Shown one piece after another: positions 1-9,988 of a stretch of DNA of 64,000 nt. The notes beneath the pieces were generated by a model. The model was given only the letters and a program-made list of their open reading frames with translations. It was not told where the DNA came from and did no database searches. Source of the stretch: Anastrepha obliqua (Eukaryota > Arthropoda > Insecta > Diptera > Tephritidae); the NCBI RefSeq assembly GCF_027943255.1, contig NC_072897.1, forward strand, positions 20,894,044 to 20,958,043. Reading direction: 5' to 3'. Every line of letters begins with the position of its first letter. The first letter of the stretch is position 1. Both the position numbers and the translations under genes were made by a program.

Positions 1-391
1 TTTAGGATTTTAAAATGAAAAGAAATTTAAACATTGTGACTTATTGGATGCTAAAGTTCACCTGAACTCCACTTCATATCCATATGATGATCTTAATATT
101 AGATTTGATCGAAATCGCTATGCTTTATTAGATGATATGTATTTAAAATTTCAACAAAGTTACTATGGACGCACTCCTCAACCACTTTTATCTCCTCAAC
201 AATTTGAAGAAACTGCACCAATAATTGTTTTAGATGTTTCACATCAAAATGAATCTATAAAAAGCGGGCTCATCAGCATTAGTATTGAATTAAAATTTCA
301 CAAGGCGATCCCTACTAACACCTCTGCTTATTGTATACTTATCCATGATAAAATGTATGAATATGAATTTTTCCCATTTGTTCTGTTATAA
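1..391 (+). pseudogene. Polinton/Maverick major capsid protein, C-terminal fragment (copy 1)
   Basis: An open frame runs from about position 14 to the stop at 389-391, entering already in mid-protein. It matches my recollection of the C-terminal third of the Polinton double-jelly-roll capsid protein. Recognisable blocks are LLDAKVHLNS near the start, YDMY/FQQSYYG-like residues in the middle, and NESIKSG followed by NTSAYCILIHDKMYEYEF at the end. In an intact element this protein builds the putative virion shell; here only about 125 codons survive, so it cannot be functional. Positions 1-343 recur at 9989-10331 with about one mismatch. This copy keeps the original 3' end that the second copy lost to a Helitron insertion. 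Family assignment is from motif recognition. Confidence 0.7.
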
Positions 392-691
392 AAGCTCAAC
401 TTTTATGTTATTAAATTATTCAAGTTAATGTGCAAAGATGATCGTGAACGTAAAGTGTGTGGTAAAAAGTTTATTCGTTAAGGCGAAAGCCTATAAAGAA
501 GCTCTTTCTGGGTTCCTTGAGAAAACGGAATTGATTGGTGAAATCAAGGCGAAGTTCTTGGAGTGTCTCTTGTCGACTCCAGATTTTATCGGACGAGGGA
601 TCCGGATTGAATTTTCGGACCCGGAGCAGGATGATAGGAGGAGGAGGGGAGCATACTTTTCTCCATGCAATATTAATCTAAAATAAATATA
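392..691. other. Polinton 3' flank with an unassigned 82-codon open frame
   Basis: Between the capsid fragment and the Tc1 insertion lies a short AT-rich stretch and then a more GC-rich patch (about 480-660). The patch holds a plus-strand open frame (438-686) rich in Lys, Glu and Arg. I recognise no family. The base composition differs from the flanks, so it may be a coding scrap from another element, but a chance frame is equally possible. Confidence 0.3.
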
Positions 692-2333
692 CAGTGAGTC
701 ACAGTCAAAGTGAGCCACCAATTCCTTGAAGATATTTGATTAAACAACTTTTGTAAATACTTTCAAACACCCATTATTTTTTGTCAACTTTATCAAGTGA
801 GCATGCTTGTGTAATCTAACTGTATTTTTTCTGTTTGTTTGCTGCCGAAGTAAGAGTAATAATGAAGATCAAAAACAAACGCACAAACTAACGTCACACT
901 CAAAGTGAGCCACCTAACATTGTTTCTTTTAAAATAACGGGATATGTATTTTTGGATATTAATTTTCGCTTGCATCTTATTCATAGTGTTTAAGTTATTT
1001 ATTATCAAGCGGGTTATAAAGATGGGTCGACAAACAAGTGTTGAAATTAGACAGTTAGTAATTGATCTTTTTAAAAAAGGAAAATCCCAAAGAAAAATTG
1101 CGGAATATGTGAATAAAAGTCGAGGAACTGTCCAGCACATCATGCATTGCTTTACTAGAGGAGGAAGAGTAGGAAACAAGCAGAAAGAAAGCAAAAAAAA
1201 GGCGTTTTCAGAAAGGGACGAGGCATTAATTTTGCGGAAAGTGGAGAAAAATCCTCATCTTAGCGCTCCGAAATTGACGAAGATGGTTGAGGAGCAGCTA
1301 AATATCCACGTTAACCCCGAAACTGTAAGAAGAGTTCTCAGAAAGCATGGTTATAATGGTCGTACGGCCAGAAACAAGCCATTTATTAGCAGCAAAAATC
1401 GAAAAAAAGGTTGCAGTTTGCACTGAAATATGTCTACAAGGATATGAGTTTCTGGGAAAAGGTTTATAACGGTATAATGCAACGTAGAGGCTATAATAAT
1501 ATTTTTGTAGGTTCTCTTTACAGACGAAAGTAAATTTAACTTATTTGGCTCTGACGGTAAGAAGATGGTAAGGCGACAAAAAAACACTGAGTTTCAGCCG
1601 AAAAACCTAACTCCCAGTATGAAGCACGGCGGTGGCTCCGTCATGGTTTGGGGCTGCATGGCAGGTGGTGGAACTGGAAATCTTCAACATATTCCAGGCA
1701 TAATGGATAAATACGTTTATATAGACGTTTTGAAGCAAAATCTTAAGCCAAGTGTCGAAAAACTAGGGATCGAAGGCGACTTCTATTTTTACCAGGACAA
1801 TGATCCTAAGCACAAGTCGTTTGTTGAGTGGGAATATCTATTATATCCCACGTATTGGAAGTACCACCGCAGTCTCCAGATATAAATATAATTGAAAACT
1901 TATGGTTCCGTCTTGACCAAAACCTGCGGAAACATAGCATTTCTTCAAAACAAAGTCTTTTAGATGCCTTACAAGACGAGTGGCATGCAATTGCTTCCAC
2001 ATATACCTGTAAGTTATTAAAATCAATGCCCCGACGTCTAAAAGCCGTTATTTCCAACAAAGGTGGCCCAACAAAGTATTAATTTGTTATTTAAGTTCAG
2101 TTCAGCTAAGGTGGCTCACTTTCACTGTGAGATAGATTTGTGAATTATTTTAGTTTTTGTTCATTTTTTTATAATAAACAAAGAAAGTTCTTCATGTAAG
2201 CGATGAATTATTGAAGCTAATATTCAAACAATAAAAACACATAAACCTTTTTTCCAATCTGTGGTATTTTTAAACAAATTTCTACTAAATCTGATGACTA
2301 GGAAGTGTGGCTCACTTTGACTGTGACTCACTG
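692..2333 (+). mobile_element. Tc1-type DNA transposon (Bari-like, IR/DR class)
   Basis: The element starts CAGTGAGTCACAGTCAAAGT at 692 and ends with the reverse complement at 2333; the terminal match is 27 bp and perfect. TA duplications flank it (690-691 and 2334-2335). A shorter second copy of the repeat core (TCAAAGTGAGCCACCTAA) lies about 200 bp in from the left end (near 900-917), and its inverted counterpart lies near 2110-2131. This gives the inverted-repeat/direct-repeat layout known from Bari, Minos-type and Sleeping Beauty-type Tc1 elements. Perfect termini suggest a fairly recent insertion, although the transposase gene is already broken. Confidence 0.9.
1022..2082 (+). pseudogene. 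Tc1/Bari-like transposase (DD34E), frameshifted
   Basis: Reading starts at ATG 1022 (MGRQTSVEIRQLVIDLF), giving an N-terminal paired-like helix-turn-helix (KGKSQRKIAEYVNKSRGTVQ) that would bind the element's direct repeats. The frame is lost near 1390-1410 and resumes around 1520 with the catalytic domain. FTDESKFNLFGSDG carries the first Asp, YFYQDNDPKHKS the second, and INIIENLW the Glu; a second frame change lies near 1830. The end, GGPTKY and stop at 2080-2082, is the usual Bari-type C-terminus. Full length would be about 340 residues, normal for Tc1. At least two frameshifts make it a pseudogene; any mobilisation would need transposase supplied in trans. Confidence 0.88.
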
Positions 2334-2335
2334 TA

Positions 2336-2526
2336 TAAAAAAAGACATTGTTTTTATTTTAAAAGTGGCTTATTAAAAAATATTAAAGCATTATTTACAA
2401 TGTTTACAGCGAAGTTTTCTACAAATATTAATATACTATATGTAAGTATCCATAACTTTGAAGGCTTCGTCATCCAAGCGGTCTAATATCGTAAGTGTCT
2501 GGCCCGGCCTTACAATTCGAATTTGA
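2336..2526. other. AT-rich spacer, no gene seen
   Basis: AT-rich sequence between the Tc1 right end and the minus-strand secreted-type ORF. A more GC-balanced stretch around 2460-2520 precedes the ORF's stop codon and could be its 3' untranslated region. Confidence 0.4.
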
Positions 2527-3312
2527 CTAGACACAGTCTTCGTAATAATCACCGAAACGGAATGTTACTTTTTTAAATTTACTTCTATATTCAATTTTTG
2601 ATTGAATATTAATAAGTCTATTCTTCCCCTCTCCAGGCAAAATATGTCCTAATTTTTTTTGAAAATTGTATATATCTGTAGCTGTCAACATCTCTTTTAT
2701 TACTGAATCCGCACATGTATCATAATGTTTGATAAACACAATGGACATGAATAATTGTTGGATTTTTATTATATAATATGAGTTGCGCTCCTGTAATGCT
2801 TCCCGTTCTCCTCCCCTACTATTGTTTTCAAACAATTCGAAGTAATAGATATTTAGAGTACGCTTTGAATAATTGCTATAAAAAGAACATTTAATTCGTA
2901 TTTCACAATTATCGTAAACTAAATTGAAATGGCGATGAAAAACGCCTGGACTTTCAAGAAAACCACCAATTTTCTTTTCTTTTTCAGCTAAGTCTCTTTT
3001 ATAGGCATCAATAGCCTCGAGAACAGTATATACAATTCTCTTCTCACTACGGGGCTTAGTTTCGTCGGTGGAAGTTGGAATCCTATAAGGTCTCCAAGGG
3101 CCCTGCATTGTTGTTGTTGTCAGGTCAGCCAAACTTTGATCTATCAATTGAATTGTAATATTTATTTTTAAACGTAATGAAGTGATTGGTATATTGTATT
3201 CAAAACTATTTACCAAATTTTTAAAGCTGCTTATATTTAAGTTTTGACTTTTTCCACAATGTAAATAAAACAAGCTGAATAGTATAGTTGTTATTAAATT
3301 AGTTACTTTCAT
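2527..3312 (-). CDS. Secreted protein of unknown family (orphan ORF)
   Basis: The minus-strand frame is open from 3441, but I prefer the Met at 3312. It gives a typical signal peptide (MKVTNLITTILFSLFYLHCG, then KSQN), whereas the upstream residues are basic and shared with an overlapping frame. The product would be 261 residues. After the signal peptide there are several possible N-glycosylation sites (NIS, NIT, NNS), a basic/proline patch (GPWRPYRIPTSTDETKPRSEK) and a few cysteines (DNCEIRIKC, the last three residues DCV). It has no catalytic motif I recognise. It is uninterrupted although it lies among decayed transposons, between a Tc1 element and a SINE. It could be Polinton cargo, a host gene exon or a captured gene; I cannot decide. 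Confidence 0.5.
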   Translation of the reverse strand: MKVTNLITTILFSLFYLHCGKSQNLNISSFKNLVNSFEYNIPITSLRLKINITIQLIDQSLADLTTTTMQGPWRPYRIPTSTDETKPRSEKRIVYTVLEAIDAYKRDLAEKEKKIGGFLESPGVFHRHFNLVYDNCEIRIKCSFYSNYSKRTLNIYYFELFENNSRGGEREALQERNSYYIIKIQQLFMSIVFIKHYDTCADSVIKEMLTATDIYNFQKKLGHILPGEGKNRLINIQSKIEYRSKFKKVTFRFGDYYEDCV

Positions 3313-3373
3313 ATCGGTTCCATCCACTATACACATGAAACACTTTTTATATGTTTGCCTGTACTTTTTAACA

Positions 3374-3544
3374 TCAACAATGTATAACATTTGGGCTTTT
3401 ATATGACTTATTTTTGACTCGAACCTTTTCAATCTCACCATTACTTAGAATTCGATCAGTTTCAATCTCACGATATTCAAAACACTTGATGCCCAACATT
3501 TTTTCCTTATATCTACTATCAGATATGCAACGAATTGGTGTATC
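3374..3544 (-). other. Unassigned 55-codon open frame cut by a SINE
   Basis: A minus-strand frame, open from the SINE junction at about 3544 to a stop at 3374-3376, reads as protein-like. Blocks include TPIRCISDSRYKEKMLGIKC and FEYREIETDRILSNGEIEKV. It overlaps the upstream end of the orphan ORF in another frame. It looks like the C-terminus of a longer gene whose front was removed by the SINE at 3546. No family recognised. Confidence 0.35.
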
Positions 3545-3545
3545 A

Positions 3546-3768
3546 GCGGTCGCCCCTCGGCAGTCAATGACAAGCCTCCGAGTGTATTTCTGCCATGAAA
3601 AAGCTCCTCATAAAAATATCTGCCGTTCGGAGTTGGCTTGAAACTGTAGGTCCCTCCATTTGTGGAATAACATCAAAACGCACACCACAAATAGGAGAAG
3701 GAGCTCGGCCAAACACTCAAAAGGATGAACGCGCCAATTTAAAAAAAATAAAAAATAAATAAATAGAC
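3546..3768 (+). repeat. tRNA-derived SINE, 5'-truncated copy
   Basis: Starts inside the SINE body (GCGGTCGCCCCTCGGCAG) and runs through the shared body to an A-rich tail (about 3741-3768). It is the same family as 4246-4566, 37443-37745 and 62272-62502. The tRNA-like head is missing. Confidence 0.85.
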
Positions 3769-3815
3769 CGTGAAGTATTAAAAATAAAATTCCCTACTAT
3801 AAAAGGTTTAGCAAA

Positions 3816-5061
3816 ATGAATAACAAAAGAGATTTAGTAGAAGAATTACATAAACAAGCTAGAAAAAATTTTAAAGGCAGACGTGTTATTATTAAAGGAA
3901 TCGGTGATTTATGGCAAGCTGACTTAGTGGTAATGACTTAGTATTCAAATAGTAATAATCGGTATCAATATATAATATTTTAACTGTTATCGATACATTT
4001 TCTAAAAAAGCATGGGCTGAAGCAGTTAAAGACAAAACTAAAGAAAATGTCACAAATGCAATGGTTAAAATTTTAAGTTCAAGTAATCGAATACCGAAAA
4101 ACCACCAATCAGAGGATAGAAAGGGATTTTACAATACACACTCTAAAAGATTATTATGGACAAAAAAAATCAACCATTATTCAACATTCTCATCACTAAA
4201 AGCATCTATAATTGAGCGATTTAATAGAACATTAAAAGGAATGATTGGTGGCCGCCGTAGCCGAATGGGTTGGTGCGTGACTACCATATGGAATTCACAG
4301 AGAGAACGTAGGTTCGAATCTCGGTGACACACCAAAATTAAGGAAAACATTTTTCTAATAGCGGTCGCCCCTCAGCAGGCAATGGCAAACCTCCGAGTGT
4401 ATTTCTGTCATGAAAAAGCTCCTCATAACAAACTATCTGCCGTTCGGAGTCGGCTTGAAACTGTAGGTCTCTCCATTTGTGGAACAACATCAAAACGCAC
4501 ACCACAAATAGTAGGAGGAGCTCGGCCAAACACCCAAAAAGGGTGTACGCGCCAATTATATATATATAAAAGGAATGATGTGGGAGGAATTTAGCTTTCG
4601 GGGAACATATAAATGGATTGATATCTATAAAAATTTAGTTAATGATTACAATAACACTATTCACAGGACCATTAAAATGACACCAAATGAAGTGAATCCC
4701 ACAAATGAACAATATTTACTAGACACCGCATACAATAATTTAAAAGTTTTTCGTAGACCGAAATTTTAAATAAATGATAATATAAGAATAAGTAAATATA
4801 AACATATATTTGAAAAGGGACAACAGAAGTTTTTAAAATAAAATCAATTAAAAACACAAACCCAACAACATACATACTTGAAGACTATCAAGGAAATGAT
4901 ATTAAGGGTGGATTCTATGAATATGAACTACTGAAAACTAAATTTCGTAATGTATATTTAGTGGAAAAAGTTTTAAAACGTAAAAACAATAGAGTTTATA
5001 TTAAATGGTTAGGATTCTTTTCTTCCCACAATACCTGGGTGAATGAAAATGATTTAAATTA
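3816..5061 (+). pseudogene. Polinton/Maverick integrase (retroviral-type, with chromodomain), interrupted by a SINE
   Basis: ATG 3816 opens MNNKRDLVEELHKQARKNF and then GDLWQADLVVM, whose Asp is the first catalytic residue of a Polinton c-integrase. A stop and frame change follow at about 3940. The frame resumes with FSKKAWAEAVKDKT, a degraded second-Asp block (SEDRKGFYN) and ASIIERFNRTLKGM, holding the catalytic Glu. The SINE at 4246-4566 splits the gene there. After it the same protein resumes with WIDIYKNLVNDYNNTIHRTIKMTPNEVN. After another frame break a C-terminal chromodomain is visible (VEKVLKRKNNRVYIKWLGF, then NTWVNEND) with the stop near 5061. The enzyme would insert the element's linear DNA. 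It is dead through frameshifts, a stop and the insertion. A penton-like gene follows on the same strand, as expected in a Polinton. Confidence 0.85.
4246..4566 (+). repeat. Full-length tRNA-derived SINE inside the integrase gene
   Basis: The head is tRNA-like: box A-like TAGCCGAATGGGTTGG, then box B GGTTCGAATCTC about 50 bp later, i.e. an internal Pol III promoter. The body ends in a TATATATA tail. A perfect 13-bp target duplication TAAAAGGAATGAT lies at 4233-4245 and 4567-4579, marking endonuclease-primed retroposition. It splits a codon run in the Polinton integrase. The body motif (CGGTCGCCCCTC...GCAATGGCAAACCTCCGAG) recurs four times in the window. Confidence 0.92.
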
Positions 5062-5155
5062 ATTATATCTAATAAGTAAATATATAGTATGTATTATAAA
5101 TGGAATAGTATTCAACAAATTCTTTTAGTTAAGTATTTAATGATAACCTATCAAC

Positions 5156-6315
5156 ATGTCGATAACATTAGCAATAAATGGTCATTCATCTTTACTGGTT
5201 GCAAATTATAGAACTTAAAAAGGATTATGTTTGTGGGTTAATTAGTTTTGACTCATACCATACAATTCCAAATGTGCATAAAGAAAACAATTTATTTCAC
5301 ATCGGATCGAATGTTATTGAAATACCTGTTGGAACATATAAACTGAGTGATATTGCTGAGACAATTTATGAAATATATGAACCTATGAACACGAGTTTTA
5401 TTGACATCAAAGTCAATTTTCTAAATTTTAAGTTCGAAAGAAGAAGTGAATTTTGAGAAAGAATACTCAATAGGATCATTACTAGGATTCACAAAAAGAA
5501 TATTGAAGCCAGGGTTTGTTCATTACTCTAACAATCCTGCGGATATAACAAAAGTAAACACAATATCTGTTGAATGTATGTAATATTATCAACGATTCAT
5601 ATACAGGGCCCGCCATCTATCGTTACGGATTTGAACTAGGTATTATTTGAAGAATGGTAACACTTAGCTGTCGTCTGATTTGACAGAACGAAAATGGTTC
5701 TGTATACGCTCAAAGAACGCTGGGAAAAATTGCGACATTACTTTGAAAATCATGGTAATGTTGCAGAATGTGTACGAAAATTACATACGGCAATGGGAAG
5801 AAGAAAAGCACCGAATGAAGCGTATGTGCGTTACTTTGCGAAAAAAGTAAGAGAAACTAGGTTGCTTATTGACAAACAAGCGATTTGACGCCGTTGGATT
5901 ATTAGCTTTGGGGTGCCGTCAAAGACCAGTGTTATGCCAACAAACCAGCAACAATTGATGCACTGAAGACCAACACACGCGATGTCATAGCTGAAATACA
6001 GCCGCATACAATCGAAAATGTGTTGAAAAATTGGACCGATCGTATGCATCCCATAGCCGAGGCAGCCATATGAATGAAGTTGTGTTCCATCATTAACCGG
6101 AAGGATTGTACTTCAAAATAAAAAAAACAGTTTGGAAAAATATTGAGTAGTTTTTTTTTATAGCATTTTTAATTCCGTAAAGTTATATGGCGGGCTCTAT
6201 ATAAATGGAATATCTATGCATACAATACATCAGTTTTCTCTTAGAGTTACCCCAGGTTATAAAATTTCTGAAATACACATTAATGTTATATATTTACCAG
6301 TTAATACGCGTTAAA
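5156..6315 (+). pseudogene. Polinton penton-like minor capsid protein, split by a transposon
   Basis: ATG 5156 starts MSITLAINGHSSLLVANY; after a small frame change the protein continues KKDYVCGLISFDSYHTIPNV, IEIPVGTYKLSDIAETIYEI and, in a further frame, KEYSIGSLLGFTKRIL-like residues. A Tc1/mariner derivative (5604-6199) interrupts it. Beyond the insertion the same protein resumes (NGISMHTIHQFSLRVTPGYK, then IHINVIYLPVNT) and ends prematurely at a stop about 6315, where Jockey-like DNA begins. These are the blocks I associate with the Polinton minor capsid (penton-like) protein that sits beside the major capsid gene. It is broken by the insertion, frame changes and loss of the C-terminus. 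Confidence 0.75.
5604..6199 (+). mobile_element. Internally deleted Tc1/mariner-superfamily element in the penton-like gene
   Basis: The ends are inverted repeats (CAGGGCCCGCCATCTATCG at left; reverse complement TAGAGCCCGCCATATAAC at right; both continue into TTACGGA). TA duplicates flank it (5602-5603, 6200-6201). Removing one TA and the element restores an open penton frame. Inside, 5694-5888 encodes an N-terminal helix-turn-helix of the DUF4817 type (TLKERWEKLRHYFENHGNVA). Then 5920-6075 encodes the C-terminus in broken frame (YANKPATIDALKTN; NVLKNWTDRMH). The catalytic core is missing, so it is a non-autonomous deletion derivative. Confidence 0.8.
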
Positions 6316-6316
6316 T

Positions 6317-8157
6317 AAGCACGACTTTCCAGTTTATTAGCTGTTCTATTATCGTATGTAAGCCAACACGATCGGAGGCCTTTTCCATATCTAACGAAAG
6401 TATTGAAAAATGATTCTTGCAGGAGATGGAGTTAGATATCTGTTCGTCGAGTGCTAGTAAAGCATCTATTGTGCCACATCCTGGTTTGAAGGCGGTTTGA
6501 TGGTTTGAAAATAGTTTTTTTGTTGTTGCAAACCACATTAGTCTTCGTGCTATCATTTTCTCCATGACTTTTGATAAACAAGGTATAAGTGATATGGGGC
6601 GGTATCCCTCAATGGTATTTTTTGGCTTGTTAGGCTTAGAGATTGGAATAATTAAACTGGTTTTCCATTGTTGGGGGATTATGCTCGTTGTGAAAATTAT
6701 ATTGTAAAGGCTTAGTTTAGATTTTCCTATAAGCGGTAAGTTTTTGATGAGAGGGTAAGAGATGTTATCTAAGCCTGGGGTTTTGCCTTTAAGTGTCGAA
6801 ATGCAAGCATTGAGTTCCAGTGGAGAAAAAGGGGCTTCTAATTGCATTGCTATCTTATCAGTTATATAGCCAGTGTTGACGGGGTTGGTATAAAGATTTT
6901 TTTTGTAGACAAATTCGTTGGAGAAAGTTCGGTTTTTAGAAAGTTCTGACCACGTTTTGACGAAGAAACGTACGATTTCTTCATTAGAGGATGCGGAGGA
7001 GTTTTCGGATGTTTGTATGACATGTATTCTGTTCGAAGGGAAGTTAACGTGTAGGATATTAACCTTCTTCCAAAGAGTACTTGATGGGGTTTGGTTATTT
7101 ATATCTCTGGTAAATTCTACGAAGCGTTCCCTTTTCGAAATTTTGGCTTCTCTTTTGAATTTGGCATTTGCCTTTTTGTATTCTAAAATATTTTCTTTTG
7201 TGGGGTTGCGTTTTGCAGTTTTCCAGAGATAAACTTTTTCGCGTCTGAGAGAGGATAAATTTTCATTCCACCAGTAAGTAACCCGACTGTGATGGTTTGG
7301 TGTACGAGTGGGAATTGATGCGTTCGCGCAAAGTTTAATTTTCCTTGTTAGGATTGCTGTTGATTGGTTGCTGTTGTTTCTGTTTAGTGTAAGATTGTCA
7401 AAGTGATAATCTATGAGGGTCTGGTAGGAGGTCCAATCTGCTAGCTCTAAGTTGTAGCGTTTGGTATTATCTGTGTGTGGCAGAGTGTTGTGATTAAATA
7501 AGCTCAGTGAAATTGGGTAGTGGTCGCTGCCGTAAGGCTCATCAAAGATTTTCCATGCAGCAGCGATGTTGAGGGGAGGATTGCAGATGCTAAGGTCTAT
7601 GTGGGTGTGTGTGGATCTTGTTGAAAAATGTGTTGGGGATTTGTCGTTAAGTAAAATCAAATTACTGTTTTGAATGAAGTTAGTGATTATTCTGCCTTTT
7701 TTGTTAAAGTTCGGGGAGCCACAAAGCGGACTCCAGGCGTTTAAATCGCCCAAAAGCAAGAATGGGGTATTTGAGCTTGGAAAGAGATGTTGTAAATCAA
7801 TTTCTGTGAAACTATATTATCTGTAGGCGATATGTAAGTACTAATTACTGTGAGATGGATATTAGATTTAATTTTAACTGAGATCGATAAAATATTGGTG
7901 TTCGTGTTTATTACAGTGTGTTCTAATGTGTTATTTATAAGCAGAGCAACTCCTCTTTTTGCTACAGAGTTTGGTTCTATATCGTTGTTTGTGTAGATAG
8001 AGAAATTTTTTGGTATTCTGTTTGATGGTGGGCTTGAATGAAGGTGGGTTTCTTGCAGAGCGATTATATCGTATTTATTTTCTTTTATGAGTAAAGTGAG
8101 CTCATTATAATTATTCAGATAACCCTTAAGATTCCATTGCAGAATCTTAAGTACCAT
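6317..8157 (-). pseudogene. Jockey-like ORF2: AP endonuclease and partial reverse transcriptase
   Basis: I start at the Met at 8157 (MVLKILQWNLKGYLNNYNEL). The endonuclease blocks are QWNLKGY, IIALQETHLHSS, GDLNAWSPLCGS and a late GSDHYPISL. A frameshift lies near 7741-7760. After the linker come RT blocks: SPLELNACISTLKGKTPGLD, WKTSLIIPISKPNKP, GYRPISLIPCLSKVMEKMIA, NHQTAFKPGCGTIDALLAL and LSLDMEKASDRV. The polypeptide stops there, so fingers and part of the palm remain but the YADD metal-binding box and thumb are lost. The enzyme nicks target DNA and primes cDNA synthesis in intact relatives; this copy cannot. ORF1 lies about 70 bp upstream. Confidence 0.85.
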
Positions 8158-8227
8158 GATAAGCAAACTGAGTGAAGTTTAGAATCTCTACTAGCGAAAA
8201 ACTGGTTTTCGGTAGTAAGAGTTCTTT

Positions 8228-9700
8228 TTATTGTTCCATGTCGGCAGGTGGATTAGAGCCATAGAGATTGGGAGTTAGAGAGGAATATGAGTAATTGTTG
8301 GGAAGCGTTATGTTATCAGTATTGTGTAGTTGTGGCGTGCTATTAATTATTTGAGACAATAATGTTTGTACATTGGGAATAGTGAGATTGTTGCTGTCTG
8401 ATAAAGAGAGGTTCATAGAGTTGCTATTTATTGTTGAGTTTATTGCTTGTTGGCTTGTGGATGAACTAAGCATGTGGTTTTGAGTAGTTAAATGGTTTTC
8501 TATAGTATTTGTGTAGTTTGAGTTGTTAGAGAGAGGAATAGTATTGTTGGGTAAAGGAGAGTGATTTGGTGAGTTATCTTGGTTAACTGTATTCTGTGTT
8601 TCTATTATAGAGTTTTCAAGTTGGGTAGTGGATGGATTAAAAGTGGCTCTTTGAGTGGTTTCTGTGCTTTCAGTAGTATGGGAGAGATTTGGTATGTTGG
8701 GTATAGTCAGCAGATTATTGCTGTTGTTGTTTTGAGTATATGTTTTCTGTTCTTTTGGTTTTGTTACCTTTTTTTGAATTGCTTCTTCTAGATTTTCCCG
8801 TGGGGAAATATATTCTTTTTGATTATGATTAACTGCTTCAGTGGCTTGGCGAAAAGAGCACTTGTTTAATGTTTTGTAGGTAAGTATATCTTTCCTCTTT
8901 TGTAATGTTGGACATTTGATGTTGTTGGATCTATGCTGTTGCTTACAATTAATGCACTCAACTTTTATACATGGTGAGGGGTCGTGAAATGTAGAGGAAC
9001 ACACGTTGCATTTATTTTCGGATTTACAATATTTTAATGTATGACCTAAAGTATAGGAATTTTTGCATTGCATTGGGGATAGGATGTAGGGCTCCACCTT
9101 TACTTTCAGCCAAGCTACATTGACTTCGACAGGAAGTTCGTATGCGTTAAAAGTAATAATATGCAAGGGAGTGTTTATGACTTTATCGTCTTTAAATTTA
9201 GTAATTTTTTTGCATTCTGTGGCTCCTTGGTTTTGTAGACCTTCAACGATTTCATTTTCTGTTAAGGTGGATAGAAAAGTAGAGTAAATCACACCTTTTA
9301 TAGTATTGAGTGTGAGGTGAAGGCTCACTGAAATATCACATAAATTTGATAATTTAGTAGCTTTAAGAAATTTTGTGGTTTGTTGATTATTTTTTGTTAA
9401 TAGGAGGAGATCTCCATCTCTGGTAAACGAAATTGAGTTTGGCTGCTCTGTAGTGATTGACTCTAGGGCCTTTTGTAGTAAAAATATATTAAATGTTTTT
9501 AGTGGTTTCGTGTTGTCTTTGTTTTTCACAATAATAAATTTTGGGCAAATTGTTGGGTTGACGTTTAATGGTTTGTTGTTTTTCTTGAGGTAAGGAAAGT
9601 CACGTGTATTGTTAAGGTTAAGGGTTTTACGTTTAGGGGGGGGCTCTTCCCCGAGAATTGCAAAGTAATTATGATCCCTCCCTCCTCGCTCTGAGGACAT
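8228..9700 (-). CDS. Jockey-like ORF1, gag-like nucleic-acid-binding protein
   Basis: The frame is open from 9754; I prefer the Met at 9700 (MSSERGGRDHNYFAILGEEP), which starts the conserved-looking part, giving 490 residues. A central region resembles the Jockey/Pao gag RNA-binding fold. It is followed by three knuckles between about residues 235 and 290: QCKNSYTLGHTLKYC, CNVCSSTFHDPSPC and CINCKQQHRSNNIKC. The first has Ser where the second Cys is expected. The last ~190 residues are Asn/Thr/Ser-rich low-complexity sequence. The reading frame is intact, unlike ORF2. The product coats the RNA in the RNP and helps targeting. Confidence 0.8.
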   Translation of the reverse strand: MSSERGGRDHNYFAILGEEPPPKRKTLNLNNTRDFPYLKKNNKPLNVNPTICPKFIIVKNKDNTKPLKTFNIFLLQKALESITTEQPNSISFTRDGDLLLLTKNNQQTTKFLKATKLSNLCDISVSLHLTLNTIKGVIYSTFLSTLTENEIVEGLQNQGATECKKITKFKDDKVINTPLHIITFNAYELPVEVNVAWLKVKVEPYILSPMQCKNSYTLGHTLKYCKSENKCNVCSSTFHDPSPCIKVECINCKQQHRSNNIKCPTLQKRKDILTYKTLNKCSFRQATEAVNHNQKEYISPRENLEEAIQKKVTKPKEQKTYTQNNNSNNLLTIPNIPNLSHTTESTETTQRATFNPSTTQLENSIIETQNTVNQDNSPNHSPLPNNTIPLSNNSNYTNTIENHLTTQNHMLSSSTSQQAINSTINSNSMNLSLSDSNNLTIPNVQTLLSQIINSTPQLHNTDNITLPNNYSYSSLTPNLYGSNPPADMEQ

Positions 9701-9988
9701 GGTGGATACTTTTTTTTTAATCACACTGCGTTTACTTATATAGTTAAGTTTCACGTATTGGGTGTAAAATTAAACAAGTGAAAATTAGAATAGCACGATA
9801 CAACAACACAAAACACAGTAAGAAGATGTGAACTGGTAGACAGTCAATTACTCACTGATCGGTGAAATATCTTGCGAACAACTAATAGTAAACAACCATT
9901 AAGCATTACGTTTAGAAGTTGGCATGTTTATCACAAGCCCTCCCTACAGGAAAGTAGCTAGCGAAAATGCTAGACCCCGATATATTCT

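Larger units (their letters stand above)
6317..9987 (-). mobile_element. Jockey-like non-LTR retrotransposon lacking its 3' end
   Basis: Two minus-strand ORFs in the normal order (gag-like ORF1, then endonuclease-RT ORF2), with a 5' untranslated region of about 280 bp up to 9987. The RT is cut off at 6317 in the palm domain, before the catalytic YADD box, and no 3' UTR or poly(A) is present. Its 5' junction abuts Polinton capsid sequence (9989 on), and its truncated end abuts the penton-like gene. A deletion after insertion explains this better than ordinary 5' truncation. Confidence 0.85.

Noticed and set aside
1..391. Intact capsid gene
   Set aside because: Only the C-terminal third is present in either copy; upstream part outside the window for copy 1 and absent for copy 2.
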